Of a stretch of DNA of 64,000 nucleotides, positions 55,631 through 63,233 are shown piece by piece. Source of the DNA: Crateriforma conspicua (GTDB lineage Bacteria > Planctomycetota > Planctomycetia > Pirellulales > Pirellulaceae); NCBI RefSeq assembly GCF_007752935.1, contig NZ_CP036319.1, positions 5,808,501-5,872,500 on the forward strand, read 5' to 3'. Made by a program: the position numbers and the translations under genes. The notes below the pieces were generated by a model that was not told the origin of the DNA, did no database searches, and was given only the letters and a program-made list of their open reading frames with translations. Positions within the stretch are counted from its first letter, which is position 1, and each line of letters begins with the position of its first letter.

Positions 55631-56971
55631 ATGAATCGCAAACGGAATCCCCCAAGCCGACAAGCATCCCAGGGTGCCGGCGATAAAGATGCCGACCGTG
55701 GAAACGACCCTGAATCGCCCACGACCAAGCCGCGGTCGTCTCGCGGGCGACTGCTGGTCCTGGGCGTCGCCCTGGTCGCCTTGCTGGTTGTCGCGGTGCT
55801 GTGGGGAATCGGCCGCTGGGACGCAAAGATCGAATCACAGTTCGACGGACTGTTGGCGTCGCAGCAGTACGACGCAGCCGCGGAAGTCCTGCAGCGACGA
55901 ATTTGGCCGCTTTCGCCAGCCGAACAAGCCGTCAAGCACGCACGGATCGCGCGACTGAAACTGCAATACACTCTGGCCGACGAAACACTGGCGGCGGTCG
56001 GCGCGGAACCCGGTGAATACCCCAGCTTGGACCGCGAATCTGAATTGCTGCGGCTGCAGGAAACGGGCGAAGCCAGTTCGTCGAAACTTCAACGTTTGTT
56101 GGAAGGCGCCCCTAATGACACGAATGCGTTGTTCCAAGCGTGGACCATCGGCCAGCTGAACACGCAAAACTTTGCTGCCGCCGGCGGCGTTCTTTCGCAG
56201 TGGATGCAGTCCGAACCGAGTCAGGCCACGCCTCGGTTCTACATGGGCGCGATGCTGAACACACAAAGCGACTATGTCACCGCCGAGACGTACTTTCGCG
56301 AAGCGTTACGCTTGGACCCCGACTTTGACAACGCCCGGTTGGGGCTGATCGAAGTCCTGGCACGCCAAAACCGTCAAGACGTCGCGCTGCCGATTGCCAA
56401 ACGACTGATCCGACGACGTCCCGACGACGCGGAAGCATTGATGTGGCGGGCACAACTGTTGACCGATTTGAATCGCCCCGCGGAAGCCGAACCTGATTTG
56501 CGTCAAGCACTACGTTTGCGTCCCGAACTGTACGACGCCCGATTGATGTTGGGCAAAACGCTGTTGCAGCAGGGCAGGGCACAAGAGGCCAAGGAGACGT
56601 TGCTGCCCATCCTGCAGACGTTCGAACAAGACGTCGCAACGTTGTACTTGCTGGCACGCTGTGACGCGCAACTGGGTGCCACGACAGACTCGGATCAATG
56701 GCTGGATCAATACGTCCAGGCAAAATCATTGAAGCGATCGTTGTTTCATCGCACTCAAAAGATGAACGAACGACTGCGCCAGGGCGTCCAGGCCACTGCG
56801 GACCAATTGAACCAGATGGCTCGCGATCACATGGCCGCCGATTGGAAGGCGGCCTTGCCCTGGTTGCGTGACATGGCCGACAAGGATCAAGCACGCCGGT
56901 GGCGTTTGGTTTATTTCCAAGCCAGCGGCAATGTGAACGCCGAGGAAGAAATTCGGCTACAGATCGACTAA
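55631..56971 (+). CDS. Membrane-anchored TPR protein
   Basis: A 446-aa protein with a disordered, charged cytoplasmic N-terminus of about 40 residues, one membrane helix (LLVLGVALVALLVVAVLWGI), and then tetratricopeptide repeats to the end. Examples are YDAAAEVLQRRIWPLSPAEQ, YVTAETYFREALRLDPDFDN, PAEAEPDLRQALRLRPELYD and AQEAKETLLPILQTFEQD. It follows the VCBS protein in the same operon, a frequent planctomycete pairing, and likely forms a periplasmic interaction scaffold with it. The last 4 nt overlap the convergent oxidase subunit gene. Confidence 0.87.
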   Translation: MNRKRNPPSRQASQGAGDKDADRGNDPESPTTKPRSSRGRLLVLGVALVALLVVAVLWGIGRWDAKIESQFDGLLASQQYDAAAEVLQRRIWPLSPAEQAVKHARIARLKLQYTLADETLAAVGAEPGEYPSLDRESELLRLQETGEASSSKLQRLLEGAPNDTNALFQAWTIGQLNTQNFAAAGGVLSQWMQSEPSQATPRFYMGAMLNTQSDYVTAETYFREALRLDPDFDNARLGLIEVLARQNRQDVALPIAKRLIRRRPDDAEALMWRAQLLTDLNRPAEAEPDLRQALRLRPELYDARLMLGKTLLQQGRAQEAKETLLPILQTFEQDVATLYLLARCDAQLGATTDSDQWLDQYVQAKSLKRSLFHRTQKMNERLRQGVQATADQLNQMARDHMAADWKAALPWLRDMADKDQARRWRLVYFQASGNVNAEEEIRLQID

Positions 56972-57585
56972 GCGAATCCGCCGGTGGTCATCCAAAATGT
57001 CGCCAACATCATCAGCCAAACCACATCTAAGAAATGCCAGTAGTGGGCGGCGAAATCGACCGGCCAGTGTCGTTCATGATCATACTTTCCCAACACCGAA
57101 CGCACCGAAACGATCGCCAGAGAAATGATCCCGCCGGCCACATGCAGGGCATGCAGGAACGCTAACACAAACACCATTCCGATCACGCCGCGACCGATCC
57201 CTTCGGCGACATCGGATCCCGACATCATCGTCCGCATCGATCGGAACTGGACGTACATGAACAGCACCGCTGCGATGCTGCTTGTAATCAGTAAGATACT
57301 GGTCTGCCATCGTTTCTGTCGTCGAACGGTCCGGGTCGCCGCATGAACGAGCCCGCTGATCGCCAGCAGACACCCCGTGCTGATCAAAAAAGTCAGTGGC
57401 AGTGGCATCTGCGACTGTGGATCATCGCGACGCCAATACGCGTACAACCCGTACAACAACAGACTGGATAGAAAAAAAATCACCAACGACAACAGAAACA
57501 GCATGCCGCCTTGCTGGGCACGGTGATCGCTGGGAAGTTTGTGGGGGCGATTTTTGTTGGATCGTGGCATCGCAAACGGCCCCAT
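56968..57585 (-). CDS. Stand-alone heme-copper oxidase subunit III-like protein
   Basis: A 205-aa membrane protein with five helices (GGMLFLLSLVIFFLSSLLLY, PLTFLISTGCLLAISGLVHA, ILLITSSIAAVLFMYV, GVIGMVFVLAFLHALHVAGG, LDVVWLMMLATFWMT). Subunit III signatures seen are FLHALHVAGGIISLA and DFAAHYWHFLDVVWL. This is the five-helix form of cytochrome c/quinol oxidase subunit III. No subunit I or II genes are in the window, so it is an orphan or serves an oxidase encoded elsewhere. ATGs at 57585 and 57570 are possible starts. Confidence 0.88.
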   Translation of the reverse strand: MGPFAMPRSNKNRPHKLPSDHRAQQGGMLFLLSLVIFFLSSLLLYGLYAYWRRDDPQSQMPLPLTFLISTGCLLAISGLVHAATRTVRRQKRWQTSILLITSSIAAVLFMYVQFRSMRTMMSGSDVAEGIGRGVIGMVFVLAFLHALHVAGGIISLAIVSVRSVLGKYDHERHWPVDFAAHYWHFLDVVWLMMLATFWMTTGGFA

Positions 57586-57729
57586 CGGGCGGGGATAAAA
57601 TCGGGCTAAGCTAAAAATTTACAGATCGTGACCGAACCGGCCGAATCCATTGCAACACGGCCCCGTCGGGTCAAATCCGGCTGACACGCTGGGCAATCCA
57701 CCAACCACCGCATCAAATCCGACTCCTTC

Positions 57730-58752
57730 ATGACCGCAATTCGGACATTTTGTAACGCCGACCTGCCGGGTCTGCTGGAAGTTTGGATCCGACACTGGTC
57801 CGCTGTCGGCCCGCCGCCGTCGGTCAGTGTGCCGATGATCGAACAGTCGATTCTGGCGCGAACTTTTTTTGATGCAACCCAGTTACTGGTCGCCGTGGAC
57901 GAAGAAAACCGTCCCCACGCCTGGGCGCACTTTCTGTCGGCCGACGAAGCGTTCACCAGCGAACTGGGCCCCTATCACGTCGAAGACCCCGCGGCCCCGC
58001 ATGACGCCGTGTTGGCCGCCATTTGCTTCGACGGCGACGGGGGCCTGGCCATGTGCGACGACCTGCTGCGTGAGGTCCAGTCGGCGGCCAGCCGCAAAGG
58101 CTTCACTCGATTACTGACCGGGCCGCTGCGCGACAAAACGTGCGGCTATGCGGGACTTTCCCCGATCGGTCACGGGATCGGCGTCCCCAGCCATGACGCC
58201 CGCACCAGTTCGCTGCTGTCGCGGCAAGGCTTCACGCCCACCACCACGGCCAAGGCGCTGACCGCGGCAACCAGCACCTATCGTCCGCCGGTGGGTCGTG
58301 AAAGCTTGATGCTACGCCGCTCCACTCGCACCGACTCGTTTGCAATCTACCCGCGAACGGCTCGTCAAGCGTCGGCCATGTCCCACTTGGACTTGGAACA
58401 ACACCAATTGATCGACCACCGCAGTGGGACCGTACTGGCAGAGGTCGTCCTGTGGATCAGCGACCCGGAATCCCAAGTCATGAACGTGGACAAAGCCATC
58501 TTGGACTTGTCCAGTTCCTTTCGCACCGGTGGCATGGACAGCACCGACGTGGATCTGTCGCACGAATCGTACCTGATCGCATCGATCGTTAGCGGGCTGC
58601 CCAATCGTCGAATCTTCGAAGTCGAAACCAGCGTCAACCAAGATGACGCCAAACGCATCGAGCAACTGACGAACCTCAAGTTCACGATCGCCCAACAAGG
58701 CCAGCGGTGGGAAAAACCACTGAACCAGTCAACCGAGCAAGCCTCGGCTTAA
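57730..58752 (+). CDS. GNAT-like acetyltransferase family protein (divergent)
   Basis: A 340-aa protein. The N-terminal 185 residues look GNAT-like: an opening IRTFCNADLPGLLEVW, a strand QLLVAVDEENRPHAWAHFL, a helix MCDDLLREVQSAASRKGF, and LSRQGFTPTTTAKAL as a typical last strand. The acetyl-CoA pyrophosphate loop (R/QxxGxG/A) is not clear, so activity is uncertain. The C-terminal half may be a second, more degenerate copy of the fold. It starts 144 nt from the divergent oxidase gene and ends 10 nt from the convergent mntR-like gene. Confidence 0.65.
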   Translation: MTAIRTFCNADLPGLLEVWIRHWSAVGPPPSVSVPMIEQSILARTFFDATQLLVAVDEENRPHAWAHFLSADEAFTSELGPYHVEDPAAPHDAVLAAICFDGDGGLAMCDDLLREVQSAASRKGFTRLLTGPLRDKTCGYAGLSPIGHGIGVPSHDARTSSLLSRQGFTPTTTAKALTAATSTYRPPVGRESLMLRRSTRTDSFAIYPRTARQASAMSHLDLEQHQLIDHRSGTVLAEVVLWISDPESQVMNVDKAILDLSSSFRTGGMDSTDVDLSHESYLIASIVSGLPNRRIFEVETSVNQDDAKRIEQLTNLKFTIAQQGQRWEKPLNQSTEQASA

Positions 58753-58762
58753 TCGAGCAGGC

Positions 58763-59173
58763 CTAGGCCTGGGGCCATCCCTTTTCCACTACGCGTTTCA
58801 TCATCGACAGAGTTTCATCACTGACGTGATGCTCGATGCCCTCGCTGTCGGCGGCGGCCGATGACTCGCTGACCCCCATCGCCCGTAAGAACGCGTAGAC
58901 CACCGCGTGTCGGCGTCGACTTTGTGTCGCCAAGCGGCGTCCCGCCTCGGTCAATTCGATCGGCTGATACGCCGCCGTGGTCACATAGCCGTCACGCTGA
59001 AGACGCGCCACGGTTCGATTGACTGTCGCATGCGTCACCGAAAAGAAATTCACCAAGTCCACCGAACGGCAAACGCCATTTTGGGTGATCGCATCGGCAA
59101 TCGCTTCCACATAGTCCTCCGCCGTTTCGCTGGCGTGGTCGTCGCGGGTTCGCTGGTGTGAGTTCGCTGTCAC
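58763..59173 (-). CDS. MntR/DtxR-family metal-dependent transcriptional regulator
   Basis: A 136-aa regulator from the GTG at 59173; a GTG at 59260 would add 29 residues. The winged helix-turn-helix is seen at about residues 25-85 (SVDLVNFFSVTHATVNRTVA, GYVTTAAYQPIELTEAG). Metal ligands of MntR are conserved: D20 and E23 in EDYVEAI, the His in SRRRHAVVY, and the Glu/Glu/His set in SEGIEHHVS. The SH3-like third domain of DtxR is absent, as in MntR. It should repress Mn2+ uptake or other targets when Mn2+ is bound. Two palindromes matching the MntR operator pattern lie upstream in the same intergenic region. Confidence 0.9.
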   Translation of the reverse strand: MTANSHQRTRDDHASETAEDYVEAIADAITQNGVCRSVDLVNFFSVTHATVNRTVARLQRDGYVTTAAYQPIELTEAGRRLATQSRRRHAVVYAFLRAMGVSESSAAADSEGIEHHVSDETLSMMKRVVEKGWPQA

Positions 59174-59425
59174 GGGATCGAGAAAAACCGGATCGAGAAT
59201 CGGGGGCAAACGCCGCCTAGAAAGCGGCTTCTGGGGCCGGCGGTATGTCGGATGCAGCACGGCACAGTCTGGCAGCCGAAAACCACGAAGTGTACCCGCT
59301 GGGCCGAAGACATTTTCGATTCGAACCTGTCCTCCTATCCCGGGACGACGTGCTCAACCAGGTGCGACATTTTTTCAGCCACACCCTTGCCGCCACAGCC
59401 CGGGCGGTCTAGCATCACACCAGAA

Positions 59426-59443
59426 AGTTAGCACAGGCTAACT
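59426..59443. promoter_or_regulatory. MntR-box-like operator 1
   Basis: AGTTAGCACAGGCTAACT: a perfect 7+4+7 palindrome. The AGC-N4-GCT core is the pattern of enterobacterial MntR operators. It lies between the divergent mntR-like and DUF1559 genes, 172 nt before the latter. Confidence 0.7.
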
Positions 59444-59457
59444 CAGGGAGCCGCACA

Positions 59458-59499
59458 ATGCATGGCTTTTCCAGGGTCATTCAGATTGTCGGCTATTAA
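59458..59499 (+). CDS. Possible 13-aa leader ORF
   Basis: ATG at 59458 to TAA at 59497-59499 encodes MHGFSRVIQIVGY. A good ribosome binding site (AGGGAG at 59445-59450) lies 7 nt before the ATG, directly after operator 1. It may be a leader peptide or chance; no coding evidence beyond the start signals. Confidence 0.25.
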   Translation: MHGFSRVIQIVGY

Positions 59500-59513
59500 T
59501 TCCGCCTTGAATG

Positions 59514-59527
59514 TTAGCTTGCGCTAA
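59514..59527. promoter_or_regulatory. MntR-box-like operator 2
   Basis: TTAGC-TTGC-GCTAA: a perfect 5+4+5 palindrome with the same core as operator 1, 71 nt upstream of the DUF1559 ATG. Spacing between the two operator centres is 86 nt. Confidence 0.6.
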
Positions 59528-59597
59528 ATCCCGTTTTTCGCCGGGCGAGAATCGTCACCACGCCCACGTGTTCACCCTTTCGCCTTGGCGTTGCCCG

Positions 59598-60722
59598 ATG
59601 TTCTTTCCTGTTTTTCGAATTCGCAGCGTGAAAGACGCCCCCATCGACCGCAAATCGCGACGCGGTGCGTTCACCCTGGTCGAACTGCTGGTGGTGATCG
59701 CCATCATCGGCGTCTTGGTGGGCCTCTTGTTGCCGGCGGTCCAAGGTGCGCGTGAAGCGGCACGGCGAATGGAATGCAGCAACAACCTGCGGCAGATCGC
59801 GTTGGCGTCGCACAACTACGCTTCGGCGTTCAAGCAATTCCCGCCGGGCTACCAATCGCAGCCGACCAGCAATGGAAACGTTCCTTCGTGGGTCACCATC
59901 GATTCGACGACCTGGGACGCGGGTTCGGGATGGGGCTGGGGATCGATGCTGTTGCCCTTTGCCGAACAGACCGCCGTTGCGGATCAGATTCGCTTTGATC
60001 GACCGGTTTGGGACCCGGAAAACGAAGCCGCGATCGCGGCGACCATACCGATGTACCTGTGTCCCTCGTCGACCGGTGGTGACCAACCGTTCGACGTCTT
60101 GAATGAATCGGGAAATGCGTTGTCGATATCCGGTCGCGGCGTCCGAGTCGGCCGCAGTCATTACGTGGCCAGCCATGGCCAAGAAAGCTGCTGGGGCGAA
60201 TGCGGTTCCGCCGCCGTGGGAATCGTTTTTGACGACATCTATCAGGGCACCACGCGGACGGTACAGATTGACGGTGACGCCAGCCGCGTTGCCGATGGCC
60301 CGTTCTATCGAAATTCACGCACCCGATTTCGTGATGTGACCGACGGCACCAGCCAGACGATTTTCTTCGGCGAACACGCATCGGCGCTCAGTGAAAAAAC
60401 GTGGGTCGGTGTCGTGCCTGGGGCGTTCACGCATCCACAGTTCCTGTCGCCCGAAAACGGTGCCGACGCCGCGGCCACGTTGACGTTGGTGCACGCCGGT
60501 CCGTCCGGAGGCGAATTGGATATCACCGGGCAACCCATCATCCACCCGATCAATTTTCCGACCTATCACGTCGGTCAGATGTACAGCCAGCACGTTGGCG
60601 GCGGCAACGTGGCATACGGCGACGGATCAGTACGCTTCGTCACGAATTTCGTGGATCTGATTCTGTGGGCGGAGATGTCCAGCATGAACGAACGCGAACA
60701 AATCGACTGGAGTCGACTGTGA
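59598..60722 (+). CDS. DUF1559 pseudopilin-like protein
   Basis: A 374-aa protein. Residues 22-50 form a type IV pilin-like prepilin leader and helix (RRGAFTLVELLVVIAIIGVL), with cleavage expected after the Gly, then LLLPAVQGAREAARRMECSN. The middle is beta-rich. The C-terminus carries HVGGGNVAYGDGSVRFVTN, the H-X9-DG motif. DUF1559 proteins are abundant in planctomycetes and are thought to be minor pseudopilins or secreted surface proteins. The start at the ATG at 59598 puts the leader at normal distance. It is coupled to the 112-aa gene by a GTGA overlap, and MntR-like boxes lie upstream. Confidence 0.93.
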   Translation: MFFPVFRIRSVKDAPIDRKSRRGAFTLVELLVVIAIIGVLVGLLLPAVQGAREAARRMECSNNLRQIALASHNYASAFKQFPPGYQSQPTSNGNVPSWVTIDSTTWDAGSGWGWGSMLLPFAEQTAVADQIRFDRPVWDPENEAAIAATIPMYLCPSSTGGDQPFDVLNESGNALSISGRGVRVGRSHYVASHGQESCWGECGSAAVGIVFDDIYQGTTRTVQIDGDASRVADGPFYRNSRTRFRDVTDGTSQTIFFGEHASALSEKTWVGVVPGAFTHPQFLSPENGADAAATLTLVHAGPSGGELDITGQPIIHPINFPTYHVGQMYSQHVGGGNVAYGDGSVRFVTNFVDLILWAEMSSMNEREQIDWSRL

Positions 60723-61057
60723 ATCAAACCCGCCCCGTTTGGTCGACGCCCTGGCTGTGGATTTCGATTGCCGCCGTCTTGTTGATCGGATTGGCCGTCA
60801 GCTTTTGGCCCGGCACGACTCCGCTGTCCGACGACGGTTACGATTTGACGATGGCGCTGTACAACGCGTGTAACCGACGCAGCGAAGTCGCGATCGAACA
60901 ACTGCAAGACCAAGTCGAAACCAAAGCCAGCGCCGGCCAGCTATCAACCGATGCGACGTCAGCGCTGCGATCGGTCATTGATGACGCGAAAGCCGGACGT
61001 TGGCAACCGGCGATGGTCCGCTGCCGCGAATTGATGGACGACCAAATCAAACACTGA
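60719..61057 (+). CDS. Small single-pass membrane protein following DUF1559
   Basis: A 112-aa protein with one membrane helix (WLWISIAAVLLIGLAVSFWP) and a helical periplasmic domain of about 75 residues (VAIEQLQDQVETKASAGQLS, ALRSVIDDAKAGRWQPAMVR). I recognise no family. It starts with a GTG overlapping the stop of the DUF1559 gene, so it is translationally coupled and probably works with it. Confidence 0.78.
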   Translation: MNQTRPVWSTPWLWISIAAVLLIGLAVSFWPGTTPLSDDGYDLTMALYNACNRRSEVAIEQLQDQVETKASAGQLSTDATSALRSVIDDAKAGRWQPAMVRCRELMDDQIKH

Positions 61058-61084
61058 CAACCGATTCGCCGCCCGTGATGTGAT

Positions 61085-61861
61085 TCACGTTGTGAAAGGC
61101 TCCGCTTCGGTTTCCAGCCCCTTGATCATGAATCCACCACCGGGTGAAAGAGCGATCATTTTTTCGGGCTTGTCGGCCAAGACTTCATCGCATGCACGCG
61201 TCGCGCCGGGGCAAAATTCCGTTGCGTAGTCGTCACACAACAAAATGCCTCCCGGATTCAATCGGTCGTAAAAGAATTCAACACTCTGCCGCGTCGGTTC
61301 GTACAAATCCACATCGACGTGAACGAAACTGAAACGTTTGGTGTCAACTTCGCCAAACCGCTGCGGAATCCAACCGGTCAAAAAGGTCGTCTGGTCAAAT
61401 GCGGCCAGAGCGTCGCGAGCCGTTTGCTCACTGACCGACAAATCGCCTTCGGTCCAGTAATCACCGTCTTGTTGGGAATCGGGGGCGCTTAGCCCGCAAA
61501 ACGAATCAAACAAGTAGTGATGGCGATTCAGCGAAGACCGCTGGTTGCTTTGACAAATCAAAACCGAGGTCGATCCTCGATACACGCCGCATTCGGCAGT
61601 GTCACCGGGGACTTGCCAGGTCATTCGCAACAGTTGTGACAACATCCATCGTTTGTGCGTGTTGAAGCCGTCCATTTCGCCTTGTTGGCGAAGGTAGCCG
61701 TCGAACGATTCGCGAAGGCACCAGTCCGGATTTGGCCACATGAATCGGTATCCCGGAACCAACTGTTGACCCAGTTTTTGCAGGGCTTCCAGACGTTTCC
61801 CGGGGGTAACGGGACCGCGGAACAGTTCCCGCAAAATGCGGGCGATGACGAAAAATCGCAC
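61085..61861 (-). CDS. TylF/MycF-family O-methyltransferase
   Basis: A 258-aa protein of the TylF family (macrocin O-methyltransferase type), S-adenosylmethionine- and metal-dependent sugar methyltransferases. Seen: DTAECGVYRGSTSVLI as the SAM-binding motif, LFDSFCGLSAPD, FVHVDVDLYEPTRQSVEFFY and GGILLCDDYATEFCPGA, where the acidic pairs bind the metal. The product may be a methylated sugar on a surface glycan, supported by the glycosyltransferase gene 52 nt upstream on the same strand. Confidence 0.92.
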   Translation of the reverse strand: MRFFVIARILRELFRGPVTPGKRLEALQKLGQQLVPGYRFMWPNPDWCLRESFDGYLRQQGEMDGFNTHKRWMLSQLLRMTWQVPGDTAECGVYRGSTSVLICQSNQRSSLNRHHYLFDSFCGLSAPDSQQDGDYWTEGDLSVSEQTARDALAAFDQTTFLTGWIPQRFGEVDTKRFSFVHVDVDLYEPTRQSVEFFYDRLNPGGILLCDDYATEFCPGATRACDEVLADKPEKMIALSPGGGFMIKGLETEAEPFTT

Positions 61862-61913
61862 GACAGAGATGGCCTTTCAAAAGTTGGCAGAACTAAGATC
61901 CGGTATCACCCGT

Positions 61914-63233
61914 TTACCGAACGTCGTCAAAGCAGCGATCCAGCAAATCGGCCAGGTGGCGACAAATGACCGGTTCGCTGTGATGTGTCTCCAGATAATC
62001 GTATACCTTCGAATGATCCACGCTTCGCCGTCGATCGACGAAATCCGACAGAACCTCCGGCACTGTTGTCGGATCATCACAAACGACTCCGGCCCCCGAT
62101 CGCTGAAAAAACTGGTCGAAATCGGCCAACGACACAATCGGCGTCCCCATCGCGGCGGCCTGAAGCAGCACATTGGGAAACCCTTCGTAACGCGGATCTC
62201 CGGTGCAAAGAAATGTTTTGGCTTGGGCAAACTGGTTCGGCATCTCGTCCGCTGGAACGCGGCTGATGAAGCGAACATTGCCGGGCGGATCAGCAAGGAC
62301 GTCCGCTTCGACCGCCGGATCCGACGGGTTGGCGATGAAGCAAAACTTCAGCGTTGGACATTGCCGCGCAATCTGAATTGCCATGGTGATGCGTTTGTGG
62401 AAATCCTCGAATCTTCCGATCCACAAAACATCAACCGGACGTTTGTCGAAGGGCAGCGTGGACGATGCATTCGATTCATCGTCGCGTCGCGATGTCGGCT
62501 CGAAGCGTTTCCGCAACTGATTGAAATGATTCAAATCAATGGCGTTTCGAATTAGAAAAGAATCACGTGCAAAGTGTTTCTGCAAGCGATCGCATTGCCA
62601 TTGATTCTGGCAGACGAAATGAGTGGCGTTGCGAATCGCAAACATCACGTCGGCCGATGTGACGCCATACTTTGACGTGAAATTGGGATCGTCGGCGAAT
62701 CGTGGATTGAGGTCTTCGTTGCTTTGCACCAGCACCAGCAAGGGCCGTTGTTGATCAACAGCGGTGGCGATCACGCCCGCCGATTCGGCACTGACACCCA
62801 TCGTGATCCAAACGTCCGGTGGATCGAATTTCGTCAATCTGGGATCCGGCTTGCGCGGCATCGGATCGGCCGCGCGAAACGGCTTGGTGATCGCCAAGGT
62901 AAAAACTTGCCACATCAGCCGCGGGGTCCATCGTACCGGCCGATCGGAGAGTGCCGACGCCACCGCACGTCGCACGGGCATCCAGCGGTCGACATGGGCG
63001 GCGATGGTCACGCCGGTGGGATGGGTGATTGGCAAACGCCGCGTGGAGCGTGCGATAAAGATCGGATGCCACCGTCCGTCGCGTGCCAGGCCGGTGGCAA
63101 ACGTCCACGCGGCAGTTTCCATTCCGCCGACGGGCACCCCCGCACCAGGGGCGACCGTTCCAATCGCTTGCCAAGCGACGATCGCCACCGAGGGGCGATC
63201 CGGCGGGGCGGGGGAGGTTGCCAAATCAGTCAC
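61914..63233 (-). CDS. Glycosyltransferase (GT4-like)
   Basis: A 439-aa protein with the two-domain GT-B layout. The N-terminal domain has VAIVAWQAIGTVAPG and GGMETAAWTFATGLARDG. The C-terminal domain has PVDVLWIGRFEDFHKRITMA, LKFCFIANPSDPAVEADVL, VRFISRVPADEMPNQFAQAK, and YEGFPNVLLQAAAMGTPIVSL with the E-x7-E type donor-binding motif. The start is GTG at 63233, overlapping the preceding TPR gene by 8 nt. It is likely part of a surface glycan module with the TylF-like gene. Confidence 0.9.
   Translation of the reverse strand: MTDLATSPAPPDRPSVAIVAWQAIGTVAPGAGVPVGGMETAAWTFATGLARDGRWHPIFIARSTRRLPITHPTGVTIAAHVDRWMPVRRAVASALSDRPVRWTPRLMWQVFTLAITKPFRAADPMPRKPDPRLTKFDPPDVWITMGVSAESAGVIATAVDQQRPLLVLVQSNEDLNPRFADDPNFTSKYGVTSADVMFAIRNATHFVCQNQWQCDRLQKHFARDSFLIRNAIDLNHFNQLRKRFEPTSRRDDESNASSTLPFDKRPVDVLWIGRFEDFHKRITMAIQIARQCPTLKFCFIANPSDPAVEADVLADPPGNVRFISRVPADEMPNQFAQAKTFLCTGDPRYEGFPNVLLQAAAMGTPIVSLADFDQFFQRSGAGVVCDDPTTVPEVLSDFVDRRRSVDHSKVYDYLETHHSEPVICRHLADLLDRCFDDVR

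Noticed and set aside
59290-59375. tRNA-like string on the minus strand (GGTTCGAATC and a D-arm-like GGTTGAGC at about the right spacing)
   Set aside because: The five bases on each side of the TTCGAAT loop do not pair into a T-stem and no acceptor stem forms, so it is not a tRNA; a degraded remnant cannot be shown.
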